NCBI GenBank assembly: GCA_949295115.1
Contig: CASFJU010000001.1
Span: forward strand, 62,001-126,000
DNA: 64,000 bases
DNA from: an uncultured Phascolarctobacterium sp.
Lineage (GTDB): Bacteria; Bacillota; Negativicutes; Acidaminococcales; Acidaminococcaceae
Direction of reading: 5' to 3'
Part shown: piece after piece, positions 8,545-17,850 of the stretch
How the letters are laid out: each line of letters begins with the position of its first letter
Position numbering within the stretch: the stretch's first letter is position 1
Translations under genes and position numbers: made by a program
Notes under the pieces: generated by a model
What the model was told of the DNA's origin: nothing
The model's database searches: none
Seen by the model: the letters and a program-made list of their open reading frames with translations, nothing else

Positions 8545-10179
8545 ATGATGTTGCAGAGAAAACATAAAATAGCCGGCGGCGTCGTTGCCGTGCTGGTAAT
8601 TTTGGGTACGCTGGCCGTGCATGTGGCAGGCAACAAGGCGGCAGGCTTTGTAAACGAAATGGCTGACCGCCAGACTGTTTTGCAGGGCAAGCTGCAAATC
8701 GGGCATTTTAACGCCAGTGTATCGGGCAACGTAGTTTTTCAGGATGTGGTGTGGACTGCGCCTGACGGCAAAACGCTGGCCGAAGTGCCGGAGATGAATA
8801 TATCGGCCAATCTGTTTGACATTGTCAAAGGTTCGTTCGGTATCAATTCTATCAACAGCATTACCATTGAAAAGCCTAAATTTGCGGTGGCTTACACCGA
8901 TAAAGACGGGCTTGATATTATTAACTACATCAATTTTTCCAAAGAAGAAGACGACAAGCCGACCGAGTTCCGCGGCATGGTAGAGATTGAAGAAGGTGCG
9001 CTGGCGCTGGATATGAACGGGCAGAAGCTTGATTTTGACAGCGTGCAGATGCAGGCTAATTTGAAGGAATTCCCGTCTATTAACTTTACCTTGCAGGGCA
9101 AAAACGGCGACGCTGATTTAATCGGCAGCATTGATAAAAAGTATGACGATGTGAATATCGGCGCGGAAGTTAAAAATTTGCAGATAACCGAGCTGATGAA
9201 GGTTCTGCCGGCCTTTGGCGATTTGAAGATTACCGGCGGCGTTATTAACGGCGCTAAACTGACAAGCAGTCTGCACGATGCCAAATGGAAGCTGAACCTT
9301 GACGGCAGCCTCGCAGGCGTAGCGGCGCAGGTGCTTGGCTATAATATCAGCGACGGCGGCGGCAATTTTGCCATTGACAACGACGCAGCTACCTTTACCG
9401 GCGTAAGCGGCAAGGTGGAAGGGCAGGACGTAAACATGGACGGCAAAATAATCTTTCAGGATTTGGGCATGCCTACCTATGATTTGAACGTGGCAGCGCC
9501 TGCCTTCCGTGTGGACGCGGTAAGCCCCGGCCTTGGCATTACGGACAGCGTAAATATTAACGGCAAGGTAACAGGCCCGATTGACGAGCCTGTAATTAAC
9601 GGCAGCTTTACCATGGATAAGCTGGAGGTTGCGCCGCTGGTTGCAACCGGCATTAACGGCAATTACAATTACACTGACGGCCTTGTAACCTTAACCAACA
9701 CCTATGCCAATGTTTACAGCGGCACGCTGGGCGTAAGCGGCACGGTGGAAGCGGCAACCAAAAACTTTGCGCTGCACCTTTCCGGCAGCGGTATGGACAG
9801 CACCGCCGTAACGGAAACGCAAATCAGCGGCCCGTTATCCTTTGAAGCCGACGCAAACGGCACCGGCAGTGCGGACAGCGCTGTGGCAAGCGGTACGTTT
9901 ACCATCGCGCCCGGCAATTTTGCAGGCGTTCCGTTTAATTCGCTGGCAGGTAATTTCAGCCGCGCAAACGGTGTGATGACGTTCTCCAATATCAGCATCG
10001 GCACGCCGCTTGGCAGCTTTACCAGCAACGCTGTGATGAACAGTAACGGCAAAATTACTTTTGATAAGATGAGCGAAGTCAGCCTGAACCTTCCGACGAA
10101 GGAAGAAGTGCGCGAAAACGTGCGCCAGCAGGTCGGCGGCGCCGTTAAGCAGGGGCTTGGCAAACTGTTTGGCAGATAA
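8545..10179 (+). CDS. AsmA-like / TamB-like envelope protein
   Basis: A 544-residue protein with an N-terminal signal anchor (HKIAGGVVAVLVILGTLAVHVA) followed by a long extracytoplasmic region of short repeating beta strands rich in D, N, G and hydrophobic residues, the pattern of AsmA/YhdP/TamB proteins that form lipid-conducting beta-taco bridges between the two membranes. The C-terminus ends in an amphipathic helix (REEVRENVRQQVGGAVKQGLG). Such a protein only makes sense in a diderm cell. The specific family member cannot be named. Two adjacent ATGs (8545, 8548) are possible; GGGGTG lies just upstream. A terminator follows. Confidence 0.72.
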   Translation: MMLQRKHKIAGGVVAVLVILGTLAVHVAGNKAAGFVNEMADRQTVLQGKLQIGHFNASVSGNVVFQDVVWTAPDGKTLAEVPEMNISANLFDIVKGSFGINSINSITIEKPKFAVAYTDKDGLDIINYINFSKEEDDKPTEFRGMVEIEEGALALDMNGQKLDFDSVQMQANLKEFPSINFTLQGKNGDADLIGSIDKKYDDVNIGAEVKNLQITELMKVLPAFGDLKITGGVINGAKLTSSLHDAKWKLNLDGSLAGVAAQVLGYNISDGGGNFAIDNDAATFTGVSGKVEGQDVNMDGKIIFQDLGMPTYDLNVAAPAFRVDAVSPGLGITDSVNINGKVTGPIDEPVINGSFTMDKLEVAPLVATGINGNYNYTDGLVTLTNTYANVYSGTLGVSGTVEAATKNFALHLSGSGMDSTAVTETQISGPLSFEADANGTGSADSAVASGTFTIAPGNFAGVPFNSLAGNFSRANGVMTFSNISIGTPLGSFTSNAVMNSNGKITFDKMSEVSLNLPTKEEVRENVRQQVGGAVKQGLGKLFGR

Positions 10180-10189
10180 AACAAAAAAT

Positions 10190-10224
10190 AACGGCGTCCG
10201 GCGTTTGTGCCGGGCGCTGTTTTA
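10190..10224 (+). terminator. Terminator after the AsmA-like gene
   Basis: AACGGCGTCCGGC (10190-10202) pairs with GCCGGGCGCTGTT (10209-10221) through 13 pairs including two G-U, followed by TTTAAT. Confidence 0.8.
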
Positions 10225-10255
10225 ATATTAACGCCAAAATTAACAGTTTGTTTGG

Positions 10256-10285
10256 TTGACAGCTTGCTATATGATAAGATAAAAT
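10256..10285 (+). promoter_or_regulatory. Promoter of the DUF1292 gene
   Basis: TTGACA (10256-10261) with an 18-bp spacer to TAAAAT (10280-10285). Confidence 0.6.
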
Positions 10286-10325
10286 AAAGCTGATTAACCT
10301 TGAAATTTCAGAAAGAGGTGCACTA

Positions 10326-10676
10326 ATGGAAGACAACAAAGATTTTGAGCTTGAGCATGACCATATCGACGAAGAAGAAATCGTAGTATTTACCGACGAA
10401 GACGGCAACGAAATGTATTTCCGCGAGGAAATGGTAATCCCCGTGGGCGAAAAGAGCTTTGCCGTGCTTTGCGCGCTTGACGTTGACGACTGCGAATGCG
10501 GCGATGAAGAATGCCATTGCCACGATGAGGAGGACGATGACGACGATAACGTGGTTATTGCCCGCATCGACTTTGACGAAGACGGCAACGAAACTTATCT
10601 TGCCCCGACCGACGAGGAATTTGAAGAAGTTAAAGCAGCTTACGAAAAACTCGTTGAAGAATGGGACGAAGAATAA
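10326..10676 (+). CDS. DUF1292 (YrzB-like) acidic protein
   Basis: A 116-residue, extremely acidic protein. The DUF1292 core is visible as EEIVVFTDEDGNEMYF, then VGEKSFAVLCALD, then VVIARIDFDEDGNETYLAPTDEEFEEV. Members occur next to ireB and ruvX across Firmicutes; function is unknown. Odd here is an insert between the two halves of the domain with five cysteines and two histidines (CECGDEECHCH) followed by a run of Glu and Asp, which could bind a metal. It has its own promoter and terminator, so it is separated from ireB-ruvX by the AsmA-like gene. Confidence 0.85.
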   Translation: MEDNKDFELEHDHIDEEEIVVFTDEDGNEMYFREEMVIPVGEKSFAVLCALDVDDCECGDEECHCHDEEDDDDDNVVIARIDFDEDGNETYLAPTDEEFEEVKAAYEKLVEEWDEE

Positions 10677-10685
10677 TAACCAACC

Positions 10686-10712
10686 TGCCGGGCCTTGTGT
10701 CCGGCATTTTTT
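10686..10712 (+). terminator. Terminator after the DUF1292 gene
   Basis: TGCCGGGC (10686-10693) pairs with GTCCGGCA (10699-10706), followed by six T. Confidence 0.8.
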
Positions 10713-10740
10713 AAGTACAACAGTTTAGGGGCAGTAATAT

Positions 10741-11751
10741 ATGAGAAAACTATTGCCGTTTATTTTGAGCGCGGTGTTGGTGGTTTTTGTGGCGGCGTAT
10801 TGGGTGCTGAACTACACCGGCAACAATGCCGATTTAGCCGACGGCAGAACCTGTGTGATAACGGTCGAAAACGGCATGACGGCGGCGGATATCGCCAACA
10901 TGCTGCATAAGGAAAAACTGATTAAACGTCCGGAAAGCTTCCGCCTTGAGGCGCGTTTTATGGGGCTGGAGGGTAAACTTCAGGCCGGTAAGTACGAAAT
11001 TGAAGCCGGTAAATCCAACAGTGAAATTATTGATATCCTTGCGCGCGGGCAGGTTAAAACCATAAGCTTTACCGTGCCGGAAGGCTACACTGTAAATAAA
11101 ATTGCTGCCAAGCTGGCGGCGGAAGGTCTTGGCGACGCCGAAAAATTTAAGGAAGCGGCGCGCAACTACACGCCTTACAAATATATGGAAACCAACAATC
11201 CGGACGTTATTTATAAGGCAGAAGGCTTTATTTACCCTTCAACGTACCTTTTTACCGACGGCATGACGGAAAAAGACATGCTGGCAACGATGGTTAAGGA
11301 GTTCAACACGCAAATTAACCATGAAAAAATCGGAGACGCGGCCGAAAAAGCCGATATGCAGCTGCGTGATATTGTTACCATTGCTTCGATGGTAGAACTG
11401 GAAGCCGTTTTTAAAGAGGAACAGCCGCGCATTGCCGGCGTATTTTTGCGCCGCCTGCAAATTTATATGCCGATACAGTCCGATACTACCATTCAGTACA
11501 TTTTGGGCGCGCAGAAGGAAGAAATTACCTTCGCCGATACGGAAATCCAGAACCCGTACAACACTTACGTCAACGCCGGTTTGCCGCCGGGACCGATTGG
11601 CAGTCCGAGTCTGGATGCCATTAAGGCTGTACTGAACCCGGAACAGACGGATTATTTGTATTTTGTGGCCGATAAGGACGGGCATCATCGCTTTACGCGT
11701 ACTTATGATGAACACTTGCAGGAGATTGAAAACATCCACGGCCCGCAGTAA
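10741..11751 (+). CDS. mltG: Endolytic transglycosylase MltG
   Basis: Membrane-anchored murein transglycosylase that cuts nascent glycan strands and sets their length. The 336 residues begin with one transmembrane anchor (about 5-24), then a LysM-like region (FTVPEGYTVNKIAAKL) and the YceG catalytic domain with ASMVELEA, whose first Glu (Glu219) corresponds to the catalytic glutamate, and RLQIYMPIQSDTTIQYILG. A typical C-terminal NPYNTYVNAGLPPGPI motif is present. The U32 gene follows 9 bp later; the O-methyltransferase gene (yrrM) that often lies between them in Bacillus is absent. Confidence 0.95.
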   Translation: MRKLLPFILSAVLVVFVAAYWVLNYTGNNADLADGRTCVITVENGMTAADIANMLHKEKLIKRPESFRLEARFMGLEGKLQAGKYEIEAGKSNSEIIDILARGQVKTISFTVPEGYTVNKIAAKLAAEGLGDAEKFKEAARNYTPYKYMETNNPDVIYKAEGFIYPSTYLFTDGMTEKDMLATMVKEFNTQINHEKIGDAAEKADMQLRDIVTIASMVELEAVFKEEQPRIAGVFLRRLQIYMPIQSDTTIQYILGAQKEEITFADTEIQNPYNTYVNAGLPPGPIGSPSLDAIKAVLNPEQTDYLYFVADKDGHHRFTRTYDEHLQEIENIHGPQ

Positions 11752-11760
11752 GGAAGGAAC

Positions 11761-12993
11761 ATGACGGAAAAACTAATTAAGCCGGAGCTTTTGGCGCCGG
11801 CAGGCAATATGGAAAAGTGCAAAATGGCGCTGCGTTATGGTGCTGACGCCGTCTACCTGGGCGGCAAAATGTTTGGCCTGCGCGCCTTTGCCAACAATTT
11901 TGAACTTGACGAAATTAAAGAGGCTTGTGATTTTGCGCACAGCCTCGGCAAAAAGGTTTATGTAACCGTAAATATTTTTGCGCATAACAGCGATATCGAG
12001 AAGCTGCCGGACTATTTGCTCGGTTTGCAAAAAGCCGGTGCGGACGCACTCTTAATCAGTGATTTGGGCGTATGGAGCGTTGCCAGCCGCGTAGTGCCCG
12101 ATATGCCGCTGCATGTCAGCACGCAGGCTAACACCACCAACTGGGCATCCGTGCAGGCATGGCAGGCTTTGGGCGCAGAACGCGTTGTACTGGCACGCGA
12201 GCTTTCGCTGAAAGAGATTGAAGAAATCGGCGCTAAAGCCGAAGTTGAACTGGAATCCTTTGTGCATGGCGCAATGTGCATATCGTACAGCGGGCGCTGT
12301 TTGTTAAGCAGCTATTTAACCGGGCGCGACGGCAACCGCGGCGCATGTGCGCAGGCCTGCCGCTGGGAATACACCCTGCACGAAAAGAACCGCCCCGGCG
12401 AAAGCTATGACCTTGAAGAAGACGAGCACGGCACTTACGTGATGAACAGCAAGGATTTGTGCCTGCTGGCGCGCATACCGCAGCTTGTTAAAGCAGGCGT
12501 TTGCAGTTTAAAAATCGAAGGCCGCATGAAAAGCGTGCATTACGTGGCAACTGTGGTCAGCGTGTACCGCAAGGCCATTGACGCCTTTATGGCAGACCCG
12601 GAAGGCTACAAGGTGCAGCCCGAATGGCTGGAGGAACTGAACAAAGTATCGCACCGCCCGTATACCGAAGGCTTTGCTTTTGGCACGCCAGGCGCGGACG
12701 CGCAGGTTTACACCACCAGCAGCTACGAGCAGACGCACGATTTTGTCGGCATTGTTTTAAGCTACGATAAACAAATGAAACAGGCACTTATTGAGCAGCG
12801 CAACAACGTAAAAAACGGCGAAGAACTGGAACTGCTGATGCCGGACGGCACTTTAATGCCGCTGGCGCTGACGGATATGCGTGACGGGGAAGGCACGCCG
12901 ATTGATTGTGCGCCGCACGCACGCCAGCATTTTTATATCAGCTGTGGAACGGAGCTTTTGCCCGATTCGCTGCTGCGGAGGAAAATTTTATGA
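11761..12993 (+). CDS. U32 family peptidase-like protein (probable tRNA hydroxylation protein TrhP)
   Basis: 410 residues, starting with the family hallmark ELLAPAGNMEKCKMALRYGADAVYLGG. The U32 signature ESFVHGAMCISYSGRCLLS is complete, followed by RGACAQACRWEY; the cysteines are those conserved in U32 proteins now known to act in prephenate-dependent hydroxylation of tRNA or rRNA. A C-terminal beta-barrel-like domain (about 320-410) is present. Gene order mltG-U32 resembles Bacillus yrrL-yrrO, so a TrhP-type role in forming 5-hydroxyuridine at tRNA position 34 is the most likely reading, but a 23S rRNA (RlhA) role cannot be excluded. Overlaps the next gene by 4 bp. Confidence 0.88.
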   Translation: MTEKLIKPELLAPAGNMEKCKMALRYGADAVYLGGKMFGLRAFANNFELDEIKEACDFAHSLGKKVYVTVNIFAHNSDIEKLPDYLLGLQKAGADALLISDLGVWSVASRVVPDMPLHVSTQANTTNWASVQAWQALGAERVVLARELSLKEIEEIGAKAEVELESFVHGAMCISYSGRCLLSSYLTGRDGNRGACAQACRWEYTLHEKNRPGESYDLEEDEHGTYVMNSKDLCLLARIPQLVKAGVCSLKIEGRMKSVHYVATVVSVYRKAIDAFMADPEGYKVQPEWLEELNKVSHRPYTEGFAFGTPGADAQVYTTSSYEQTHDFVGIVLSYDKQMKQALIEQRNNVKNGEELELLMPDGTLMPLALTDMRDGEGTPIDCAPHARQHFYISCGTELLPDSLLRRKIL

Positions 12994-13214
12994 GCGACGA
13001 CCGAAGTATAATATATGTGCGCGTTGCGCCGGAACGCATTGCCGATGTAAACTGGATTATGGAAGGTTACGAGCATCTGGCGCTTGTAACCACCGTAGAC
13101 CCGGCTGACGGCGTGGTAAAGCTTTTAGGCACGCCCGATACCTACAACGACGTAATGGAAATAATTGAAAATATGCCCTTCCAGACAGAAGTTTTGGAAG
13201 CAGAACCGGCATAA
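12990..13214 (+). CDS. DUF4911 domain-containing protein
   Basis: A 74-residue protein of the DUF4911 family: IIYVRVAPERIADVNWIMEGYEHLALVTTVD followed by a segment resembling small ferredoxin-like regulators. No function is known. The ATG at 12990 overlaps the U32 stop (ATGA) and has GGAGG at 12977-12981; longer in-frame starts would lie inside the U32 gene and lack a ribosome site. The tight translational coupling suggests it works with the U32 protein or on the same RNA target. A terminator closes the operon. Confidence 0.75.
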   Translation: MSDDRSIIYVRVAPERIADVNWIMEGYEHLALVTTVDPADGVVKLLGTPDTYNDVMEIIENMPFQTEVLEAEPA

Positions 13215-13218
13215 ACAT

Positions 13219-13245
13219 AACCCCGTGCTTTGGCGCGGGGTTTTT
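13219..13245 (+). terminator. Terminator after DUF4911 gene
   Basis: AACCCCG (13219-13225) pairs with CGGGGTT (13236-13242), followed by T residues. Confidence 0.8.
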
Positions 13246-13277
13246 GCTTGTGCGGATATACAGCCCAAGCGGCGTTG

Positions 13278-13286
13278 TGTTATAAT
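13278..13286 (+). promoter_or_regulatory. Extended -10 promoter of the autotransporter gene
   Basis: TGTTATAAT is a consensus extended -10 element; no good -35 box lies at the expected distance. Confidence 0.5.
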
Positions 13287-13332
13287 AAAAATGTAAAAAT
13301 TTTAATTTATTTAACCTATAGAGGTAAATATT

Positions 13333-16300
13333 ATGAAAACCAACAAAACGCTGATGCTGGCAGTAACCTTAAGCCTTTTGGCAATGCAGCCTTATGCTGT
13401 GTTTGCCGCTGGTGCGGATAGTTTCAGGACAAATGAATATAAAAATATAGGCGATAACGTACTGGATTTAATCAACGCCGCTGACGCTTACGCGCAGGGA
13501 TATACCGGCAAAGGCGTAACTGTTGGCGTTGCTGATATAGGCTTTGTTAACTTAGCACATCCGGAATTTGCAGGTAAAGGTAATAAAACTGCGCCCGCAG
13601 GATTTAATATCGAAAACAGTGATTTTACATGGGCTGATGTTTATCATCCAACCCATGTGGCAGGTATTATTGCCGCGAATAAAGACGGTAGTGGTATGCA
13701 CGGAGTTGCATTTGATTCATGTATCGTCAGCAGTTCAGCTGAATCAGGATATTCAGGTACTGATGAAGATTATAGCTCAAGTGGTTATTTTGATTATTAT
13801 GCTTATTATTTAACTGATCCCGATATTAAAATTATTAATAATTCATGGGGATACACTGGTGGTGCTTTTATATCCTTAATTCAGAATGAAGATGATTTTG
13901 AGGATACAAAAAATTATGCCTTATTTAATAATGATGCGGAAATTATCGCCAAGGCTGTAAAAAGAGATAAACTTTTAATATTTGCTTCAGGAAATTATGG
14001 TCATTTAAACAGTGACCTAATATCAGATTTTGATATTTTATATGGTGATAAAGCATATAACGATAATATTATTACTGTTACAGCGGTCAAGGCAAATAGT
14101 TTTACTAAAAACGATGATGGCAATCTTTCTGCTGGAAGCGATGCCATAGCTATCTTTTCTAATCTTGCAATGTATAACGAAGATACAGCTTTAACTGCGC
14201 CGGGCTGGATGATAAATTCTGTTTATGCTGATTTTACTGCAAGTGAAAGTAATTATAAGATGGATGCAGGAACTTCTATGTCAACTCCGATGGTGACCGG
14301 TGTTGGTGCTTTGGTGCAGCAGGCTTTTCCTTATTTGGGCGGCAAACAGATTGGCGATGTGCTTTTAAGTACGGCTAATAAAAATATTACAGCGGAAGAT
14401 GGTTATTTTATAACTAATACAATTGAATATGTAGATGAGAATAATTACAAAGATATTTATAATGTTTTAATACCGGAGGAAAATTCTAAACTGTTTGAGC
14501 AAGCTGAGTATATAGCGGGGTGGAGCGAGTTTTATGATTATTTAACTAAGAATAAGGAAACAGCAATAAAATGGCTTTTGGGTACTCAAGATAACTGGGA
14601 TAAACTTTTTGGTGAAAATGGTGAGATACAAAGTGCCCAAGCATTGTATAATAAATACAAAGATAGTAAAGTTATAAATGTTTATAAAAACGTTCCTTTA
14701 GATGTCATCTTCGGGCAGGGCGTTGTCGATGCGGGCAGTGCTGTAAAAGGCTTGGGCGCAATTAATGTGCGCCGTTTGGATAGCAGTGATATAAGCGATA
14801 AATATACCGTTGCAGATGAAGGCAAAACCGAGCAGGCATTATATAAAGTCGATACGCAGGGGTATAATTCTATTTGGAGCAACGATATATCCGAAATCCG
14901 CGCCGGAAAAATTGCTGATAAGCCGTTAGGAGATGGTCATACAGATTTTGACGGCGCAGACAGCGACATAAAAGATTTGCACGACCGCTGGGTGTTTTAT
15001 ACTACTAACAAATTTGATGAATCCGGCGAAAATTGGATGACGAATCATTATATGGAGCAGTACAACAAGTGGGTTGCACAATCCGGCCTTTTAGGTTTGC
15101 ACGCAGGTTTGTATAAAACCGGCGAAGGTGTTTTGGCTTTAACCGGCAACAATACCTACAAAGGAGCAAGCATTGCGGCGGGCGGTACTTTGCAGATTGA
15201 CGGCAGCGTGGCAGGCGATGCTTACAGCGAAGGTGCAGGTACAATCGCAGGCAGCGGCACAATAAACGGCAGTTTGTATAATAACGGTACTGTAGAAGCA
15301 GGAAGCTGGGGTGCAGTGACTGATGAAGAAGGTAAGGCGCTTAATTTAAAAGTAGGCGGCAACTTTGAAGGTAGCGGCGTTATTGCTGTTAATACCGATG
15401 GTAAAAATTATGCCGTTATAAACGTTGATAAAACTGCCGATGTAAGCGAAATGAGTCTTAAAGCAGGCACTTTTGCCGCGCCGGGTACAGAAGGAACATT
15501 TTTAAATGTTGGTGAAAACGGAAGTTTAACAGGCGCAGAAAAATTAAATACTGATTTCAGTGGTTTGCTGAATAGCGAAGTTGAAAATAATGGCAATGAG
15601 TTAAAAGTTACAACTTCAATCAACAATAACGCCGGTATCAGTGCGGCACGTTTTAATGCCATTAACAGCTTATACAGTTGTTTGAGCTTAGACGAACAGC
15701 AGGAAATGTACCGTCTGTATGCTTTGGATAATAATGAGCTGCGTGGGGCAATGCAAAATATCAACGCAAGTGAAGGCATGCACCTTGAACTTGCGCGCGA
15801 CGCTATGCAGAACCGCGACGTGCGGCAGGCAGTAAAGCGCCAGCAGCATTTGGAGCGTGACGAAGCGTTTTGGGCAATCAGCGGCAAAAGCTGGGGCGAT
15901 ACTGATTACGGCGCAAACCGCCACAGCTTTAACCTTACGCTTGGTCGCGATTTTTATAATGATGACAGTGCTTACGCAGGTGTGCTGTTTGCTTACAGCG
16001 ATAACAGTGTGTACGGCAACAATGCCGAAGGTGAATATGATAACTATACAGCAGCTTTGTACGGCGGCACTAAAAACAAACCCGGCACGGTAACGGGCTA
16101 TGTAAGCTACGGCGTGCAGGATAACGAAATGACAAGGCATCTTGGCGGCGCTTTCAGTCATAGCGGCTTAAGCCGTAAAGTTGAGTGTGATTACGACAGC
16201 AGCGTTATCGGCGTGGGCGCAAAATACGCTTACGATTTGCACTACGGCAAAGAAGGATGGCATTTAAGCCCGTTTGCCGCACTGGATTACGCGCATTACA

Positions 16301-16668
16301 AGCAGGACAGCTTTACGGAGCGCGGCAGTGTGTTTGGCGTGCATAGCGATGGTTTCAGCGATAACTATTTAACCGGCGAGCTTGGCCTTGCGCTGGACAG
16401 GCAGGACGATAACGGCAAATACGGTTTCAGCCTTGCCTATAAACGCATTCTGGACGGCGATGTGCAGAATGCTGACTTTGCTTTTGCCAAAGGCGGCACA
16501 GGCTTTGGCGTATCAAATATGGACGGCAGTAAAAACCATATCGTTGCGGCGGCATATATCGGCACAAAGCTCAGCGATAAATGGGAAATCGGCGGAAGCC
16601 TTGAGCATGACTGGAGCAGCGCAAGCCGTGATTTAAGCGCAGCCGTGCAGTTTAATTATTATTTTTAA
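13333..16668 (+). CDS. Autotransporter serine protease (subtilisin/S8 passenger, type Va)
   Basis: A 1111-residue secreted or surface-attached protease. A signal peptide of about 25 residues ends in VFAA. The S8 domain shows Asp68 in VGVADIG, His108 in HPTHVAGIIA, oxyanion Asn221 in FASGNYG and Ser315 in GTSMSTPMVTGVGALV. Around residue 596 an autotransporter-associated strand repeat begins (GEGVLALTGNNTYKGAS), leading to a linker and a C-terminal beta-barrel (about 840-1111) that ends in the aromatic FNYYF expected for BAM-dependent insertion. DNA of the passenger from about 13.75 to 14.7 kb is markedly AT-rich compared with the signal and barrel parts, suggesting exchange of the passenger. 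Monocistronic, with its own promoter. Confidence 0.92.
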   Translation: MKTNKTLMLAVTLSLLAMQPYAVFAAGADSFRTNEYKNIGDNVLDLINAADAYAQGYTGKGVTVGVADIGFVNLAHPEFAGKGNKTAPAGFNIENSDFTWADVYHPTHVAGIIAANKDGSGMHGVAFDSCIVSSSAESGYSGTDEDYSSSGYFDYYAYYLTDPDIKIINNSWGYTGGAFISLIQNEDDFEDTKNYALFNNDAEIIAKAVKRDKLLIFASGNYGHLNSDLISDFDILYGDKAYNDNIITVTAVKANSFTKNDDGNLSAGSDAIAIFSNLAMYNEDTALTAPGWMINSVYADFTASESNYKMDAGTSMSTPMVTGVGALVQQAFPYLGGKQIGDVLLSTANKNITAEDGYFITNTIEYVDENNYKDIYNVLIPEENSKLFEQAEYIAGWSEFYDYLTKNKETAIKWLLGTQDNWDKLFGENGEIQSAQALYNKYKDSKVINVYKNVPLDVIFGQGVVDAGSAVKGLGAINVRRLDSSDISDKYTVADEGKTEQALYKVDTQGYNSIWSNDISEIRAGKIADKPLGDGHTDFDGADSDIKDLHDRWVFYTTNKFDESGENWMTNHYMEQYNKWVAQSGLLGLHAGLYKTGEGVLALTGNNTYKGASIAAGGTLQIDGSVAGDAYSEGAGTIAGSGTINGSLYNNGTVEAGSWGAVTDEEGKALNLKVGGNFEGSGVIAVNTDGKNYAVINVDKTADVSEMSLKAGTFAAPGTEGTFLNVGENGSLTGAEKLNTDFSGLLNSEVENNGNELKVTTSINNNAGISAARFNAINSLYSCLSLDEQQEMYRLYALDNNELRGAMQNINASEGMHLELARDAMQNRDVRQAVKRQQHLERDEAFWAISGKSWGDTDYGANRHSFNLTLGRDFYNDDSAYAGVLFAYSDNSVYGNNAEGEYDNYTAALYGGTKNKPGTVTGYVSYGVQDNEMTRHLGGAFSHSGLSRKVECDYDSSVIGVGAKYAYDLHYGKEGWHLSPFAALDYAHYKQDSFTERGSVFGVHSDGFSDNYLTGELGLALDRQDDNGKYGFSLAYKRILDGDVQNADFAFAKGGTGFGVSNMDGSKNHIVAAAYIGTKLSDKWEIGGSLEHDWSSASRDLSAAVQFNYYF

Positions 16669-16690
16669 CTGGTAATTTTGCGTGCAAATA

Positions 16691-16719
16691 GTGACATCCT
16701 GCGCGGTTTATGTTAAAAT
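16691..16719 (+). promoter_or_regulatory. Promoter of the pepP-efp operon
   Basis: GTGACA (16691-16696), 17-bp spacer, TAAAAT (16714-16719). Confidence 0.5.
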
Positions 16720-16760
16720 ATAATGGTATTATTGTTTAATGAAGGAATGGTGGGATACAA

Positions 16761-17825
16761 ATGATGCAGCGTTTAGGCATGTTTTTAAGCCTGATGGCAA
16801 AAAACGGCATGGACTGCGTTATTGTGAAGGATATTCCCACAATCCGCTATTTGTCCGGCTTCCGCGGCGACAGCAGCTTGCTTTACGTTGACGCGAAAAG
16901 CACCGTTTTAATAACGGACGGGCGTTATACCACGCAGGCGAATGACGAAGTACAGAATTACTGCCGCGTGCTGACCTATACGGATAACATCTGGCAGGCA
17001 GCGGCGGAACTTGCATCGGCGCATACTAAAATCGGCTTTGACGGTGCGGCTTACAGCTACAACGATTACGAGAGCCTGAAAGAAGCGGTGCCCGGCAAGG
17101 AACTTTTAAACATTGATTTGAAGTACCTGCGCATGGTGAAGGACGAGCGCGAGCTGAACCTGATGTGGAAAGCTTTTAAAATTGCCGACCAGGCATTTTT
17201 GAAGCTGCTTCCGGAGATTAAGCCCGGCATGACGGAAAAATCGCTTGCCGCAAGGCTTGAATATTACATGAGCAGCATGGGCAGCGAAAAACCTTCGTTT
17301 GATACCATTATCGCCTCCGGCGCACGCAGCGCACTGCCGCATGGCATGGCCAGCGATAAGCAGATTGAAGTGGGCGATTTTATTACCTTTGATTTTGGTG
17401 CTGTGTATGACGGCTACCACTCCGATATGACGAGGACGGTAGTTTTGGGCATGGCAAATTCGTGGCACAAGGAAATTTACACCATTGTGGAAGAAGCGCA
17501 GTGGCGTGGCCTGAAAGCGGCAAAACCCGGCATGACGGGTGCAGAGCTGGACGCGATTGTAAGAGATTATATCACTTCGCGCGGCTACGGCGAAAATTAT
17601 GTGCATGGCCTTGGGCACGGCGTAGGGCTTGAGATTCACGAGATGCCCAATATTAACAAACGCGGTACTGACGTGGTGCTGGAAAGCGGCATGACGTTCA
17701 GCATAGAACCAGGTATTTACATTCCCGGCAAGGGCGGTGTACGTATCGAAGACACGGTTGTATTGACGGATGACGGCGCGAAAGTGCTGTGCGGCGTTAA
17801 AAAGCAACTGATGGAAATTGTTTAA
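16761..17825 (+). CDS. Xaa-Pro aminopeptidase/dipeptidase (M24B)
   Basis: Cytoplasmic metallopeptidase of 354 residues that removes residues preceding proline. The N-terminal creatinase-like domain (about 1-130) is followed by the pita-bread catalytic domain. The five metal ligands can be seen: two Asp eleven residues apart in FDFGAVYDGYHSDMTRT, His in HGLGHGVGLEIHE, Glu in FSIEPGIYIP and Glu in GVRIEDTV. Length fits the short Firmicute YqhT type. It lies 25 bp before efp, the usual Firmicute pairing; both may help with proline-rich proteins. Confidence 0.92.
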   Translation: MMQRLGMFLSLMAKNGMDCVIVKDIPTIRYLSGFRGDSSLLYVDAKSTVLITDGRYTTQANDEVQNYCRVLTYTDNIWQAAAELASAHTKIGFDGAAYSYNDYESLKEAVPGKELLNIDLKYLRMVKDERELNLMWKAFKIADQAFLKLLPEIKPGMTEKSLAARLEYYMSSMGSEKPSFDTIIASGARSALPHGMASDKQIEVGDFITFDFGAVYDGYHSDMTRTVVLGMANSWHKEIYTIVEEAQWRGLKAAKPGMTGAELDAIVRDYITSRGYGENYVHGLGHGVGLEIHEMPNINKRGTDVVLESGMTFSIEPGIYIPGKGGVRIEDTVVLTDDGAKVLCGVKKQLMEIV

Positions 17826-17850
17826 TTTTAAATAAACAGGAGGAGCATTT

